Below, one piece after another: positions 16,366 to 24,180 of a DNA stretch of 64,000 nucleotides (position 1 is the stretch's first letter; every line of letters starts with the position of its first letter). The position numbers and the translations under genes are program-made. This DNA is from Clostridium sp. AF15-31 (GTDB taxonomy: Bacteria > Bacillota > Clostridia > Lachnospirales > Lachnospiraceae). The DNA is taken from assembly GCF_003461625.1 (NCBI RefSeq), contig NZ_QTXL01000007.1, forward strand, positions 94,272-158,271. Reading direction: 5' to 3'. The notes beneath the pieces were generated by a model, which searched no databases, had not been told where the DNA came from, and saw nothing but the letters and a program-made list of their open reading frames with translations.

Positions 16366-18837
16366 ATGAACAAGAGAATCAACGATTGGATCAACTGGGT
16401 ACTGTATGATGAACTGATCGCAGGTAAACTGAATGCACCAAAGCATCTGCTGGGTATTCATGAATATGGGGAAGGACAGATCATCACAGCCTATCGTCCA
16501 CATGCGGTGGAAGTGAAGGTTACATCCAGAACAGGTAAAAAAGTTCATACGATGGAGAAGGTAACGGATGAGGGATTTTATGCGATCTTTTTCCCTAAGA
16601 AGGAATTTAGCGGAACAAAATACAATCTGGTGACAACTTATGAGGATGGAACGACTGTTACGACAGCAGATCCATATGCATTTGACAGCCAGATTTCAGA
16701 TTTTGATTCTTATTTATTTGCAGAAGGCAAGCACTACGAGATCTATAATAAATTTGGAGCACATCCGATGACGATCGATGGCGTAAAGGGAACCTATTTT
16801 GCAGTATGGGCTCCGGACGCGCGGAGAGTCAGCGTTGTCGGTGATTTCAATATGTGGGATGGTAATTTACATCCGATGCAGCTTCGACCAAACGGTGGAA
16901 TCTATGAGCTGTTTATTCCAAATGTGCTTTCCGGCGCAGTATACAAATACCAGATTTTGACCCGTTATGATGAGATCTTATATAAGAGTGATCCATACGG
17001 AAATCAGGCACAGATGCGTCCGGACAATGGTTCGGTTGTTGCAGATCTGACGACCTACAAGTGGAAGGATACTGCATGGGTAAATAAGAGAAAAACCTAC
17101 AGCAGAACAGATCGCATGAAGATGCCGATGACCATCTATGAGATGCATCTCGGTTCATGGAGAAAGAAAGTTGAAGACGATGACAGCGGCTTCTTCAGTT
17201 ATAGAGAGTTAGCTCCGATGGTTGCGGATTATGTAAAGGATATGGGCTATACACATGTGGAGATCATGGGTATCGCAGAGTATCCGTTTGATGGTTCCTG
17301 GGGCTATCAGGTAACGAATTATTATGCACCGACATCCAGATACGGATCGCCGGAAGATTTCATGTATTTTATTGACTATTTACATAGTAAGGGAATCGGT
17401 ATCATCTTAGACTGGGTACCTGCACATTTCCCGAAGGATGCACACGGACTTGGCAGATTTGATGGTATGCCGCTCTATGAGCATCCGGATCCAAGAAGGG
17501 GCGAGCATCCGGATTGGGGTACTTATATTTTTGATTATGGCAGAGCAGAGGTTGCAAACTTCCTGATCGCAAATGCACTTTTCTGGGTAGAGAAGTTCCA
17601 TATCGATGCGTTACGGGTAGATGCTGTTGCATCCATGTTATATTTGGACTATGGTAAGCAGGATGGACAGTGGCTTCCAAATGAAAATGGCGGCAATGAG
17701 AACCTGGATGCAATTAAGCTGCTGCAGAATATTAATGCAGTTATGGAAGAAAAGAATCCGGGAGCATTCCTGATCGCAGAGGAATCAACTGCATGGGCCG
17801 GTGTGACTGCTCCGGCATCCATGAACGGACTTGGCTTCCTGTTCAAATGGAATATGGGATGGATGAATGACTTCCTCGAGTATATGAAGATGGATCCATA
17901 TTTCAGAAGCTTTAACCATAACAAGCTGACCTTCAGCTTATCCTATACATATGCAGAGAATTATGTTCTTGTCATTTCACATGATGAGGTCGTACATCTG
18001 AAATGTTCAATGATCAATAAGATGCCGGGAAGCGAACCTCAGAAATTTGCAAATCTTCGTCTGGCATATGGTTATATGTATGGCCATCCGGGCAAAAAGC
18101 TGTTATTCATGGGTCAGGAATTTGCACAGCCGCGCGAGTGGAGCGAGGCAAGAAGTCTTGACTGGTTTGTCCTTGACAATCCGTTGAATCAGGGGGTACA
18201 GCGTTGGGTAAAAGCGTTAAATAATCTGTACAATGCGAATGATGCGTTATATGCAAATGACAGCGATGTGATGGGCTTTGAGTGGATCGACTGTGACCAT
18301 CCGGATAAGGGTGTGGTTTCATTTATCCGTCGAGGTTCTACACCGAGTAAGCAGTTGTTATTTATCTGCAATTTCGTGCCGGTTGAATATGATAATTATG
18401 AAGTTGGAGCACCTTGCTTCACAACATATAAAGAAGTCCTGAATTCCGACGACGTACAGTTTGGCGGAGCAGGAAGATTAAACAGTGGTAAGATCAAGGC
18501 TATCGATAAGAAGACAGAACGCATGCCTTATTCGATCAGTGTAACAGTACCGCCACTTTCTACTGTTGTTCTGGAATATGATTACACCGATGTAACACCG
18601 GAGGATATTCTGAAGAAGAAAGAGGCAGAAAAGAAAGCGGCAGCAGCAAAACGCGCGGCTGAGAAGAAAACGGCTGCGAAGAAAACTGCAACGGAAAAGA
18701 AGGATGTAGAGACGACGGAAGTTGTAAAAAAGGAGCCGGAGAAGAAGACGACTGCGACAAAGACAAAAGAAACAGTAAGTAAGACAAAGCCTGCACAGAC
18801 AAAAGCGGCAGTTTCAAAGAAGACTACTAAGAAATAA
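16366..18837 (+). CDS. glgB: 1,4-alpha-glucan branching enzyme with lysine/alanine-rich tail
   Basis: It introduces alpha-1,6 branches into glycogen. Order: an N-terminal carbohydrate-binding/early-set region (to about 130), a second CBM48 module (about 130-230, FAVWAPDARRVSVVGDFNMW), a GH13 barrel and a beta C-terminal domain. The nucleophile is D419 in DALRVDAV and the general acid E472 in LIAEEST, 53 residues apart as in E. coli GlgB (D405/E458). The third acidic site lies in VISHDEVVH. The protein is 823 residues, longer than usual, because residues about 746-823 form a Lys/Ala/Thr-rich tail (KKAAAAKRAAEKKTAAKK and similar) like histone H1. AGGAGGG precedes the start; a terminator follows. 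Confidence 0.96.
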   Translation: MNKRINDWINWVLYDELIAGKLNAPKHLLGIHEYGEGQIITAYRPHAVEVKVTSRTGKKVHTMEKVTDEGFYAIFFPKKEFSGTKYNLVTTYEDGTTVTTADPYAFDSQISDFDSYLFAEGKHYEIYNKFGAHPMTIDGVKGTYFAVWAPDARRVSVVGDFNMWDGNLHPMQLRPNGGIYELFIPNVLSGAVYKYQILTRYDEILYKSDPYGNQAQMRPDNGSVVADLTTYKWKDTAWVNKRKTYSRTDRMKMPMTIYEMHLGSWRKKVEDDDSGFFSYRELAPMVADYVKDMGYTHVEIMGIAEYPFDGSWGYQVTNYYAPTSRYGSPEDFMYFIDYLHSKGIGIILDWVPAHFPKDAHGLGRFDGMPLYEHPDPRRGEHPDWGTYIFDYGRAEVANFLIANALFWVEKFHIDALRVDAVASMLYLDYGKQDGQWLPNENGGNENLDAIKLLQNINAVMEEKNPGAFLIAEESTAWAGVTAPASMNGLGFLFKWNMGWMNDFLEYMKMDPYFRSFNHNKLTFSLSYTYAENYVLVISHDEVVHLKCSMINKMPGSEPQKFANLRLAYGYMYGHPGKKLLFMGQEFAQPREWSEARSLDWFVLDNPLNQGVQRWVKALNNLYNANDALYANDSDVMGFEWIDCDHPDKGVVSFIRRGSTPSKQLLFICNFVPVEYDNYEVGAPCFTTYKEVLNSDDVQFGGAGRLNSGKIKAIDKKTERMPYSISVTVPPLSTVVLEYDYTDVTPEDILKKKEAEKKAAAAKRAAEKKTAAKKTATEKKDVETTEVVKKEPEKKTTATKTKETVSKTKPAQTKAAVSKKTTKK

Positions 18838-18840
18838 TAA

Positions 18841-18880
18841 AAAATGCTGGATCGTACTTGTGCGGTTCAGCATTTTTTGT
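18841..18880 (+). terminator. Intrinsic terminator after glgB
   Basis: AAAATGCTG (18841-18849) pairs with CAGCATTTT (18868-18876), followed by TTG. It begins 4 bp after the stop codon. Confidence 0.85.
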
Positions 18881-18897
18881 AGGCATAAGGAGAAGAC

Positions 18898-19446
18898 ATG
18901 AAGATAGAAAAAGTAAGTATAGCGGATGCGGAGGAGCTTCTCGCAATCTATGCACCCTATGTAGAAGAAACAGCAATATCATTTGAATATGAAGTACCGT
19001 CTGTAGATGAATTCAGGAACAGGATCGAGCAGATCTCAGCAAAGTATCCATACATAAAGGCAGTCGTGGATGGGAAAATCGCAGGCTATGCATATGCAGC
19101 AGGTTTCAAAGACAGAAAGGCATATGACTGGTCAGTGGAAACAACGATATATATCCGAAAAGACTGCAGGCAGCTGGGGCTTGGCAAAGCCCTATATGAG
19201 AATCTGGAAAAACTACTGAAGGAAATGGGAATCCTGAACATGAATGCCTGTATCGCAAGTCCGGCAGCAGAGAGCGGACATCTGACGGATGACAGTTACA
19301 GATTCCATAAAAAAATGGGTTTTACGCTGGTTGGGCGTTTTCATAACAGCGGCTATAAGTTTGGTGAATGGTACGATATGATCTGGATGGAGAAGATGAT
19401 CGGCGAGCACGAGAAGGATATGCCGGATGTAAGATTTGGTCAATGA
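18898..19446 (+). CDS. GNAT acetyltransferase, phosphinothricin/methionine-sulfoximine acetyltransferase-like
   Basis: A 182-residue GNAT protein with the features of the PAT/MddA group: DAEELLAIYAPYVEETAISFEYE near the N-terminus, the acetyl-CoA loop region CRQLGLGKALYENLEKLL, NMNACIASPA, and the C-terminal KMGFTLVGRFHNSGYKFGEWYDMIWMEK. Relatives acetylate phosphinothricin, methionine sulfoximine or methionine sulfone; the natural substrate here is unknown. The RBS is AAGGAGAAG. It starts 18 bp beyond the glgB terminator, so it depends on read-through or on a promoter overlapping the hairpin, which I could not see. Confidence 0.9.
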   Translation: MKIEKVSIADAEELLAIYAPYVEETAISFEYEVPSVDEFRNRIEQISAKYPYIKAVVDGKIAGYAYAAGFKDRKAYDWSVETTIYIRKDCRQLGLGKALYENLEKLLKEMGILNMNACIASPAAESGHLTDDSYRFHKKMGFTLVGRFHNSGYKFGEWYDMIWMEKMIGEHEKDMPDVRFGQ

Positions 19447-19468
19447 AAAAGAAATTTATAAAAAACAC

Positions 19469-19550
19469 TTGCAAAAAGATAATCCAAGCAATATAATACA
19501 GGAGAAGTGCAAAGAGGCACAGAGCGAGAAGCTCTGTGCCTCTTTAGTTT
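19469..19550 (+). promoter_or_regulatory. csp promoter and leader with a perfect hairpin
   Basis: TTGCAA (19469-19474), 17 bp, TATAAT (19492-19497) places the transcript start near 19504. The leader then holds a perfect 15-bp stem (19511-19525 with 19531-19545, loop GAGAA) followed by TCTTTAGTTTTCC. This is terminator-like and lies within the csp leader rather than after an upstream gene. Confidence 0.7.
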
Positions 19551-19581
19551 TCCAGGTATTAAGTTTTAGGAGGAAATTCAA

Positions 19582-19782
19582 ATGAAAACAGGTACAGTAA
19601 AATGGTTTAATGCAAAAAAGGGATATGGATTTATCAGCGATGAGAATGGTGATGACATTTTTGTACATTTCTCAGCTTTAAATATGTCTGGTTTCAAAGT
19701 ATTGGAGGAAGGCGACAAAGTTGAGTTCGAAGTAATTGAGGGAGAAAAAGGACCTCAGGCTGCAAATGTAACAAAGCTGTAA
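19582..19782 (+). CDS. Cold-shock protein, CspA family
   Basis: A 66-residue single-domain nucleic-acid chaperone. Both RNA-binding motifs are intact: KGYGFI (RNP1, about 14-19) and DDIFVHF (RNP2, about 26-32), with the usual start [14 protein letters not shown]. It melts RNA secondary structure in the cytoplasm. AGGAGG lies 9 bp before the start. The leader has a strong promoter and a perfect terminator-like hairpin; since CspA-family proteins can act as antiterminators, autoregulation is an attractive inference. A long terminator follows. Confidence 0.97.
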   Translation: MKTGTVKWFNAKKGYGFISDENGDDIFVHFSALNMSGFKVLEEGDKVEFEVIEGEKGPQAANVTKL

Positions 19783-19799
19783 GCTGATACATAATGAAG

Positions 19800-19868
19800 A
19801 TACCTCATGACAGATCATCGGTACTCAGAATTTTGAGAACCGATGATCGCCATGGGGTATTTTTTTGC
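19800..19868 (+). terminator. Long terminator after csp with family A-like apex
   Basis: ATACCTCATG (from 19800) pairs with CATGGGGTAT (ending 19860), followed by TTTTTTT. The upper stem is GATCATCGGTACTCA / TTGAGAACCGATGATC with an A-A mismatch in CGGTAC/GAACCG, the feature shared with the long family A hairpins. Confidence 0.9.
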
Positions 19869-19925
19869 GGATTCTTGCGGAAATTATGATTATATATTAG
19901 AATAGCGGCACAGGAGAAAGAAAAC

Positions 19926-20606
19926 ATGAACAATCCAATAAAAGAATTAACAAAGAAGGAATGGATCATCTGGTTAGGATCTATTTGTATCGTATGCGTA
20001 TCGAACTTACTGACAACAGATTTTGATCTGCTGACTCTGGTAGCTGCATTAGTGGGTGTAACTTCGCTGATTTTTGCAGCAAAGGGAAATGTATGGGCGC
20101 AGATCCTGATGGTGATATTCAGCATCCTTTATGGGATCATTTCCTACCGGTTCCATTACTGGGGCGAGATGATTACATATCTTGGCATGACAATGCCTAT
20201 GGCGATCTGGTCTACGATCACATGGCTCCAGAATCCTTCCGGCGGAAACGGAAATGTCGTAAAGATCCAGAAGCTGAACCGGAAGCACATCATAGGGCTT
20301 ATTATATCCGGCGTGATCGTAACGGCAGTATTTTATTATATTTTAGTTGTATTCGATACCCCGAATATTATATTCAGCACCATATCGATCGTAACCAGTT
20401 TTCTGGCAGCGGCACTTACGATGCTCCGTTCCTCGTATTATGCAGTATGGTATGCGGCAAATGATATCGTGCTGATCATTTTATGGGTGCTGGCATCCAT
20501 GAAGAATCCTGCCTATATCCCGGTCGTTGTGAATTTCGGTATCTTCTTTATCAATGATATGTATGGCTATATCAGTTGGAAAAGGCGGGAACGGATACAG
20601 CTGTAA
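19926..20606 (+). CDS. PnuC-type nicotinamide riboside/vitamin transporter
   Basis: A 226-residue membrane protein with seven hydrophobic segments. Family features are the N-terminal LTKKEWIIWLGS, the middle SYRFHYWGEMITYLGMTMPM with W-S-T-I-T-W-L-Q-N, and the last part NDIVLIILWVLA...FGIFFINDMYGYISW. PnuC proteins move nicotinamide riboside or, in related Pnu groups, thiamine or riboflavin by facilitated diffusion, with trapping by a cytoplasmic kinase. No kinase or riboswitch is adjacent, so the vitamin cannot be named. The RBS is AGGAGAAAG. The gene ends in a bidirectional terminator shared with the por operon. Confidence 0.9.
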   Translation: MNNPIKELTKKEWIIWLGSICIVCVSNLLTTDFDLLTLVAALVGVTSLIFAAKGNVWAQILMVIFSILYGIISYRFHYWGEMITYLGMTMPMAIWSTITWLQNPSGGNGNVVKIQKLNRKHIIGLIISGVIVTAVFYYILVVFDTPNIIFSTISIVTSFLAAALTMLRSSYYAVWYAANDIVLIILWVLASMKNPAYIPVVVNFGIFFINDMYGYISWKRRERIQL

Positions 20607-20750
20607 AATGCAGAAAAAGTGGGTTGTTGGTACTATTACTTTACACAAGAGAGTTTGTAGCTGTGGAGCTGAAGAAGTTATCGACTAATAAAAAACAGAA
20701 TCCCTGCTATGGTGTGTGTTACTATTCATAAAGCAAGCCTTTGGGAGCGT

Positions 20751-20816
20751 CGGTTCTTAGTGAGTCGCTATATGCGACGAACTTTTCATAGGTATAGAAT
20801 AAGTGAGACAGGCAGA
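20751..20816. repeat. Probable relic of a family A hairpin
   Basis: CGGTTCTTAG (20751-20760) followed by GAGTCGC-TATAT-GCGAC resembles one side of the family A apex, but the partner strand is missing and the flanking arms (about 20697 and 20812) pair only poorly. The 210-bp gap holds nothing else I recognise. Confidence 0.35.
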
Positions 20817-20868
20817 AAATAAATCAGCCCTTGGGGTATATTATAACCCCAAGGGCTGATTTATTTTC
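20817..20868. terminator. Bidirectional terminator between pnuC and por operon
   Basis: A perfect 21-bp stem (20817-20837 with 20846-20866, loop ATATTATA) is flanked by A-rich sequence on the left and T-rich on the right. It serves convergent transcripts from both sides. Confidence 0.92.
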
Positions 20869-20878
20869 GTATGTGTGA

Positions 20879-21814
20879 TTAGTTCTTCGAACAGCGGAAC
20901 AGCAGATCCTCCCAACGGCGATCCACTTCCTCCTGATACTGAACGAGTAAATGCTCATTTTCAGGCTTGAACAAATGCTTGAAACGTCCCTGTGTCCGTA
21001 AGAAGTCCTCGATCGGAAGCTTCTTCTTAGGAGAATAGCTTAAGATCCATTTGCCTTCGATGACTTCAAATAAAGGCCAGTAGCAGGTCTCAACCGCCAG
21101 CTTACAGATATCCATGATCTGTTCGGTAGGATAACGCCAGCCACGAGGACAAGGAGCCATAACATTTAAGAAAGCAGCACCCGGTGTATAGATGGCTTTT
21201 TCGGATTTCTCATAGATATCACGCATATTACCAAGCAGAGTAGTCTGACCGACATAAGGGATATCATGAGCTGCCATAACCTGTGCCAGATCCTTACGGT
21301 TCTGCATCTTACCGTTTGACTGGGAACCGACAGGAGTGGTTGTTGTATCTGCATACATCGGAGTAGCGGAAGAACGCTGGATGCCGGTATTCATGTAAGC
21401 ACCATTATCGTAGCAGACATATACCATGTCATGACCACGCTCCATAGCACCGGATAAAGACTGAAGACCGATATCATAAGTACCGCCGTCACCGCCAAAT
21501 GTTATGAATTTATATGTTTCATCTAATTTACCCTTTTTCTTTAATACATGATAAGCAGTCTCTACACCGGAAAGGGTAGCACCTGCATTTTCAAATGCAT
21601 TATGAATGTAACTGTCTTCGTAAGCAGTATATGGATACATGAAGGTGGAAACCTCCAGACATCCGGTAGCGTTACCGATAACTGCTTTGTCACCCTCATG
21701 AAGGGCACGGAGTACATTACGAACTGCAATCGTACCGCCGCAGCCTGCACACATTCTATGACCTGGAGCAAGACGCTCAGGCTTGTTCATTACTTCTTTA
21801 AAATTATATGCCAT
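20879..21814 (-). CDS. porB: 2-oxoacid:ferredoxin oxidoreductase beta subunit (TPP-binding)
   Basis: The 311-residue beta subunit binds thiamine pyrophosphate and a [4Fe-4S] cluster. The N-terminal RMCAGCGGTIAVRN holds a cluster CxxC pair. The TPP/Mg2+ motif is GDGGTYDIGLQSLSG, followed by YDNGAYMNTG. Sequence and subunit order fit four-subunit pyruvate synthase (oxidative decarboxylation of pyruvate to acetyl-CoA with ferredoxin), although 2-oxoisovalerate enzymes are similar. It is the last gene of the operon, 14 bp after porA, and ends at the bidirectional terminator. The start has AAGGAGG upstream (on the minus strand). Confidence 0.93.
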   Translation of the reverse strand: MAYNFKEVMNKPERLAPGHRMCAGCGGTIAVRNVLRALHEGDKAVIGNATGCLEVSTFMYPYTAYEDSYIHNAFENAGATLSGVETAYHVLKKKGKLDETYKFITFGGDGGTYDIGLQSLSGAMERGHDMVYVCYDNGAYMNTGIQRSSATPMYADTTTTPVGSQSNGKMQNRKDLAQVMAAHDIPYVGQTTLLGNMRDIYEKSEKAIYTPGAAFLNVMAPCPRGWRYPTEQIMDICKLAVETCYWPLFEVIEGKWILSYSPKKKLPIEDFLRTQGRFKHLFKPENEHLLVQYQEEVDRRWEDLLFRCSKN

Positions 21815-21828
21815 TTTGTCTTACCTCC

Positions 21829-23010
21829 TTACTTTCTAAGTCCAATATACTGATACTGCGGAATGGTCTTGCCCTGCTCGATCATTTCCTCTAACTGGTT
21901 AAATACATCGGTTGCTTCCACTGTTGTATAATCTCTGCCACCAAGACCGTAGATATAGCTGACAGCCTTTGTAGAAGCTCCGATATCATACAGGTGCTCC
22001 TTGATCTCAGCAGATAAAGGACCGCCGCCTGCACGGAAGCCTTCGGAACGGTCTAAGATCGCAACTGCTTTTGTATGAGCCAGCGCCTTTGCAATTTCTT
22101 CACCGGGGAATGGACGGAAGACACGGAGCTTTAATAAGCCGACCTTCTTGCCCTGTGCGCGCAATGCATCGATTGCTTCTTTTGTCGTTCCTGCTGCGGA
22201 ACCGATCATAACGATCGCATAATCAGCATCTTCTAATTTATATTCCTCAAAGAAGCCGTACTGTCTGCCGGAGATCTTTGCGAAATCATTCGCAACATCC
22301 AGGATCACCTGCTTGGCATTCTTCATAGCTTCGTTCTGATTCATTTTGGATTCCATATAGAATGGAGAAGTTGCATATGGACCGACTGCCATAGGCATCT
22401 TTGGATTCAACAGGTACTGTTCCGGATTGTATTCACCGACAAATGCTTTTACCTTGTCATCCTCTAACAGTTCGATATTCTCAACTGCGTGGCTGGTGAT
22501 GAAACCATCCTGACAGATCATGATCGGAAGACGGACATCTTTGTGTTCTGCGATCCGGTAAGCCTGTACGAAATTATCATAAGCTTCCTGATTATTTTCT
22601 GCATAGATCTGGATCCATCCGGTATCTCTTGCACCCATACTGTCTGAGTGGTCGCAGTTGATATTGATCGGGCCGGATAAAGCTCTGTTTACAAGAGCCA
22701 GTGCGATCGGCAGACGATTGGAAGCTGCAACATAGAGCTCCTCCCACATCAGCGCCATACCGCAGGAAGAGGTTGCTGTTAAGACACGACAACCGGCAGC
22801 ACTTGCACCGATCGCAGCACTCATAGCACTGTGCTCACTCTCGACCGGAATAAACTCTGTATCGATCTCACCGTTTGAAATATATGTAGAAACAAACTGT
22901 GGAATCTCTGTAGAAGGGGTGATCGGGAATGCCGGCATGACATCCGGGTTGATCTGCTTGATCGCATAAGACACCGCTTCATTTCCTGATAAACGTTCTC
23001 TGATACCCAT
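21829..23010 (-). CDS. porA: 2-oxoacid:ferredoxin oxidoreductase alpha subunit
   Basis: The 393-residue alpha subunit provides the pyrimidine side of the TPP site. Family signatures are GNEAVSYAIKQINPDVMPAFPITPSTEIP, SEHSAMSAAIGASAAGCRVLTATSS and the SGPININCDHSD segment. The C-terminal domain (from about 255) contains the AIVMIGSAAGTTKEAID strand-loop that binds CoA in relatives. The length is normal. It starts directly after the porD stop, with the RBS (AAGGAGGG) inside porD. Most Lachnospiraceae also carry a single-chain NifJ enzyme; this four-chain version would be an additional or substrate-specialised 2-oxoacid oxidoreductase, but that cannot be judged from the window. Confidence 0.94.
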   Translation of the reverse strand: MGIRERLSGNEAVSYAIKQINPDVMPAFPITPSTEIPQFVSTYISNGEIDTEFIPVESEHSAMSAAIGASAAGCRVLTATSSCGMALMWEELYVAASNRLPIALALVNRALSGPININCDHSDSMGARDTGWIQIYAENNQEAYDNFVQAYRIAEHKDVRLPIMICQDGFITSHAVENIELLEDDKVKAFVGEYNPEQYLLNPKMPMAVGPYATSPFYMESKMNQNEAMKNAKQVILDVANDFAKISGRQYGFFEEYKLEDADYAIVMIGSAAGTTKEAIDALRAQGKKVGLLKLRVFRPFPGEEIAKALAHTKAVAILDRSEGFRAGGGPLSAEIKEHLYDIGASTKAVSYIYGLGGRDYTTVEATDVFNQLEEMIEQGKTIPQYQYIGLRK

Positions 23011-23313
23011 TTATTTGCCCTCCTTCATCGTAATAGCACCAAACTTACACTGATAAGCACAGATACCACAGCCCTTGCAGTGGTTCAGATCGAAGTCAAG
23101 ACGTTTGCCGCCTACGACCGGGATGCAGCTGTCCGGACAGACCGGTGCACATAACAGACAGTGTACACATTTGCTCTCATCTATGACGGGAGTAGCAGTT
23201 CTCCATTCACCTGTGTTAAATGCTTTGGAAGTACCACCGCCGTACACATGGTTACCGGGTGTGATTTCTGTATATTTACTTTTTTCATGTATTCTGCTGA
23301 TATCTGTTCTCAT
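23011..23313 (-). CDS. porD: 2-oxoacid:ferredoxin oxidoreductase delta subunit (2[4Fe-4S])
   Basis: A 100-residue ferredoxin-like subunit that passes electrons from the TPP site to external ferredoxin. Two cluster motifs are intact: CVHCLLCAPVCPDSC and CKGCGICAYQCKFGA. About 40 residues of N-terminal extension (with GNHVYGGGTSKAFNTGEWR) are typical of PorD and contact the other subunits. The start overlaps the porC stop by 1 bp and the stop abuts the porA start, so translation is coupled. Confidence 0.95.
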   Translation of the reverse strand: MRTDISRIHEKSKYTEITPGNHVYGGGTSKAFNTGEWRTATPVIDESKCVHCLLCAPVCPDSCIPVVGGKRLDFDLNHCKGCGICAYQCKFGAITMKEGK

Positions 23314-23888
23314 TACTTGGTTACCTCCTTAAATGCAAGCTCAAGGGCTTTCATATTTCCATCGATAACCTCAGGCTTCTTTGCAAATTTGTGCTGATAG
23401 GAAAGTCTCATATCTGCAAGGAAATCATCCTGCTCCATGATACCGCTGACTGCAACGATAGCAGCAAGCATAGGAGAATTCGGGAAGTTCTTGCCGAGTG
23501 TCTGCATCGAGATCTCCCGGGCATCTAATGTATAAACTTTTCCTTTGTAGCCATTTAAATGAGGACGAACCTCATCCGGTGTCTTTGGGGTGTTAATGAC
23601 GATCGCACCATCTTCTTTTAATCCGGCGGTTACATCCACGGATTCCAAGAGGGACTCGTCAACGACAACAACATACTGTGGGGTGTAGATATTGGAATGA
23701 ACGCGGATCGGATCGCTGCTGATTCTGTTATAAGCAGTGATCGGCGCACCCATTCGCTCCGGACCATATTCCGGAAAACCCTGAACGTATTTTCCTGTTT
23801 TAAAAGCTACGTCTGCAAGCAGCAGAGCAGCAGTTTTGGCACCCTGGCCGCCCCGGCCATGCCATCTGATCTCAATCGTATCTTTCAC
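23313..23888 (-). CDS. porC: 2-oxoacid:ferredoxin oxidoreductase gamma subunit
   Basis: The 191-residue gamma subunit is the first gene of the operon (order gamma, delta, alpha, beta). The conserved start EIRWHGRGGQGAKTAALLLADVAF is the family hallmark, followed by FPEYGPERMGAPITAYNRIS, the CoA/inter-subunit contact region. The length is standard. AAGGAGAG lies upstream. A candidate promoter lies about 130 bp before the start on the minus strand. Confidence 0.95.
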   Translation of the reverse strand: MKDTIEIRWHGRGGQGAKTAALLLADVAFKTGKYVQGFPEYGPERMGAPITAYNRISSDPIRVHSNIYTPQYVVVVDESLLESVDVTAGLKEDGAIVINTPKTPDEVRPHLNGYKGKVYTLDAREISMQTLGKNFPNSPMLAAIVAVSGIMEQDDFLADMRLSYQHKFAKKPEVIDGNMKALELAFKEVTK

Positions 23889-24017
23889 TTTTTAATCTCT
23901 CCTTGTGACTATAAACGCATCGATATGTCAGAATGAATATAGAAATGATTTCCCCTATTATTTCAGACAAATAGAAGGTTTATTGAAAAAAATTCTTAAT
24001 AAAACGTAGACTTTTTT

Positions 24018-24045
24018 ATTATATCATGTATAAATAAGAAGTAAA
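24018..24045 (-). promoter_or_regulatory. Candidate promoter of the por operon
   Basis: On the minus strand, TTTACT (24040-24045), 16 bp, TATAAT (24018-24023). The -35 box is only a 4/6 match. The rest of the 290-bp divergent region is AT-rich and shows no further recognised site. Confidence 0.5.
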
Positions 24046-24180
24046 TAAAAATTTTTTTGTAAATAAGAGAAGAAATTTGAACGAATAAAAGACGGAAAAG
24101 TGCAGATAACAGAATTTCGTCATAATGAAAAATGAGGTATAATAAATCGCACCAAGAATGTTAAAAAAGAGGAGAGAAAA

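Noticed and set aside
19783..19925. Riboswitch in front of the PnuC gene
   Set aside because: The gap is filled by the csp terminator; only about 55 bp remain, with no aptamer-like structure.
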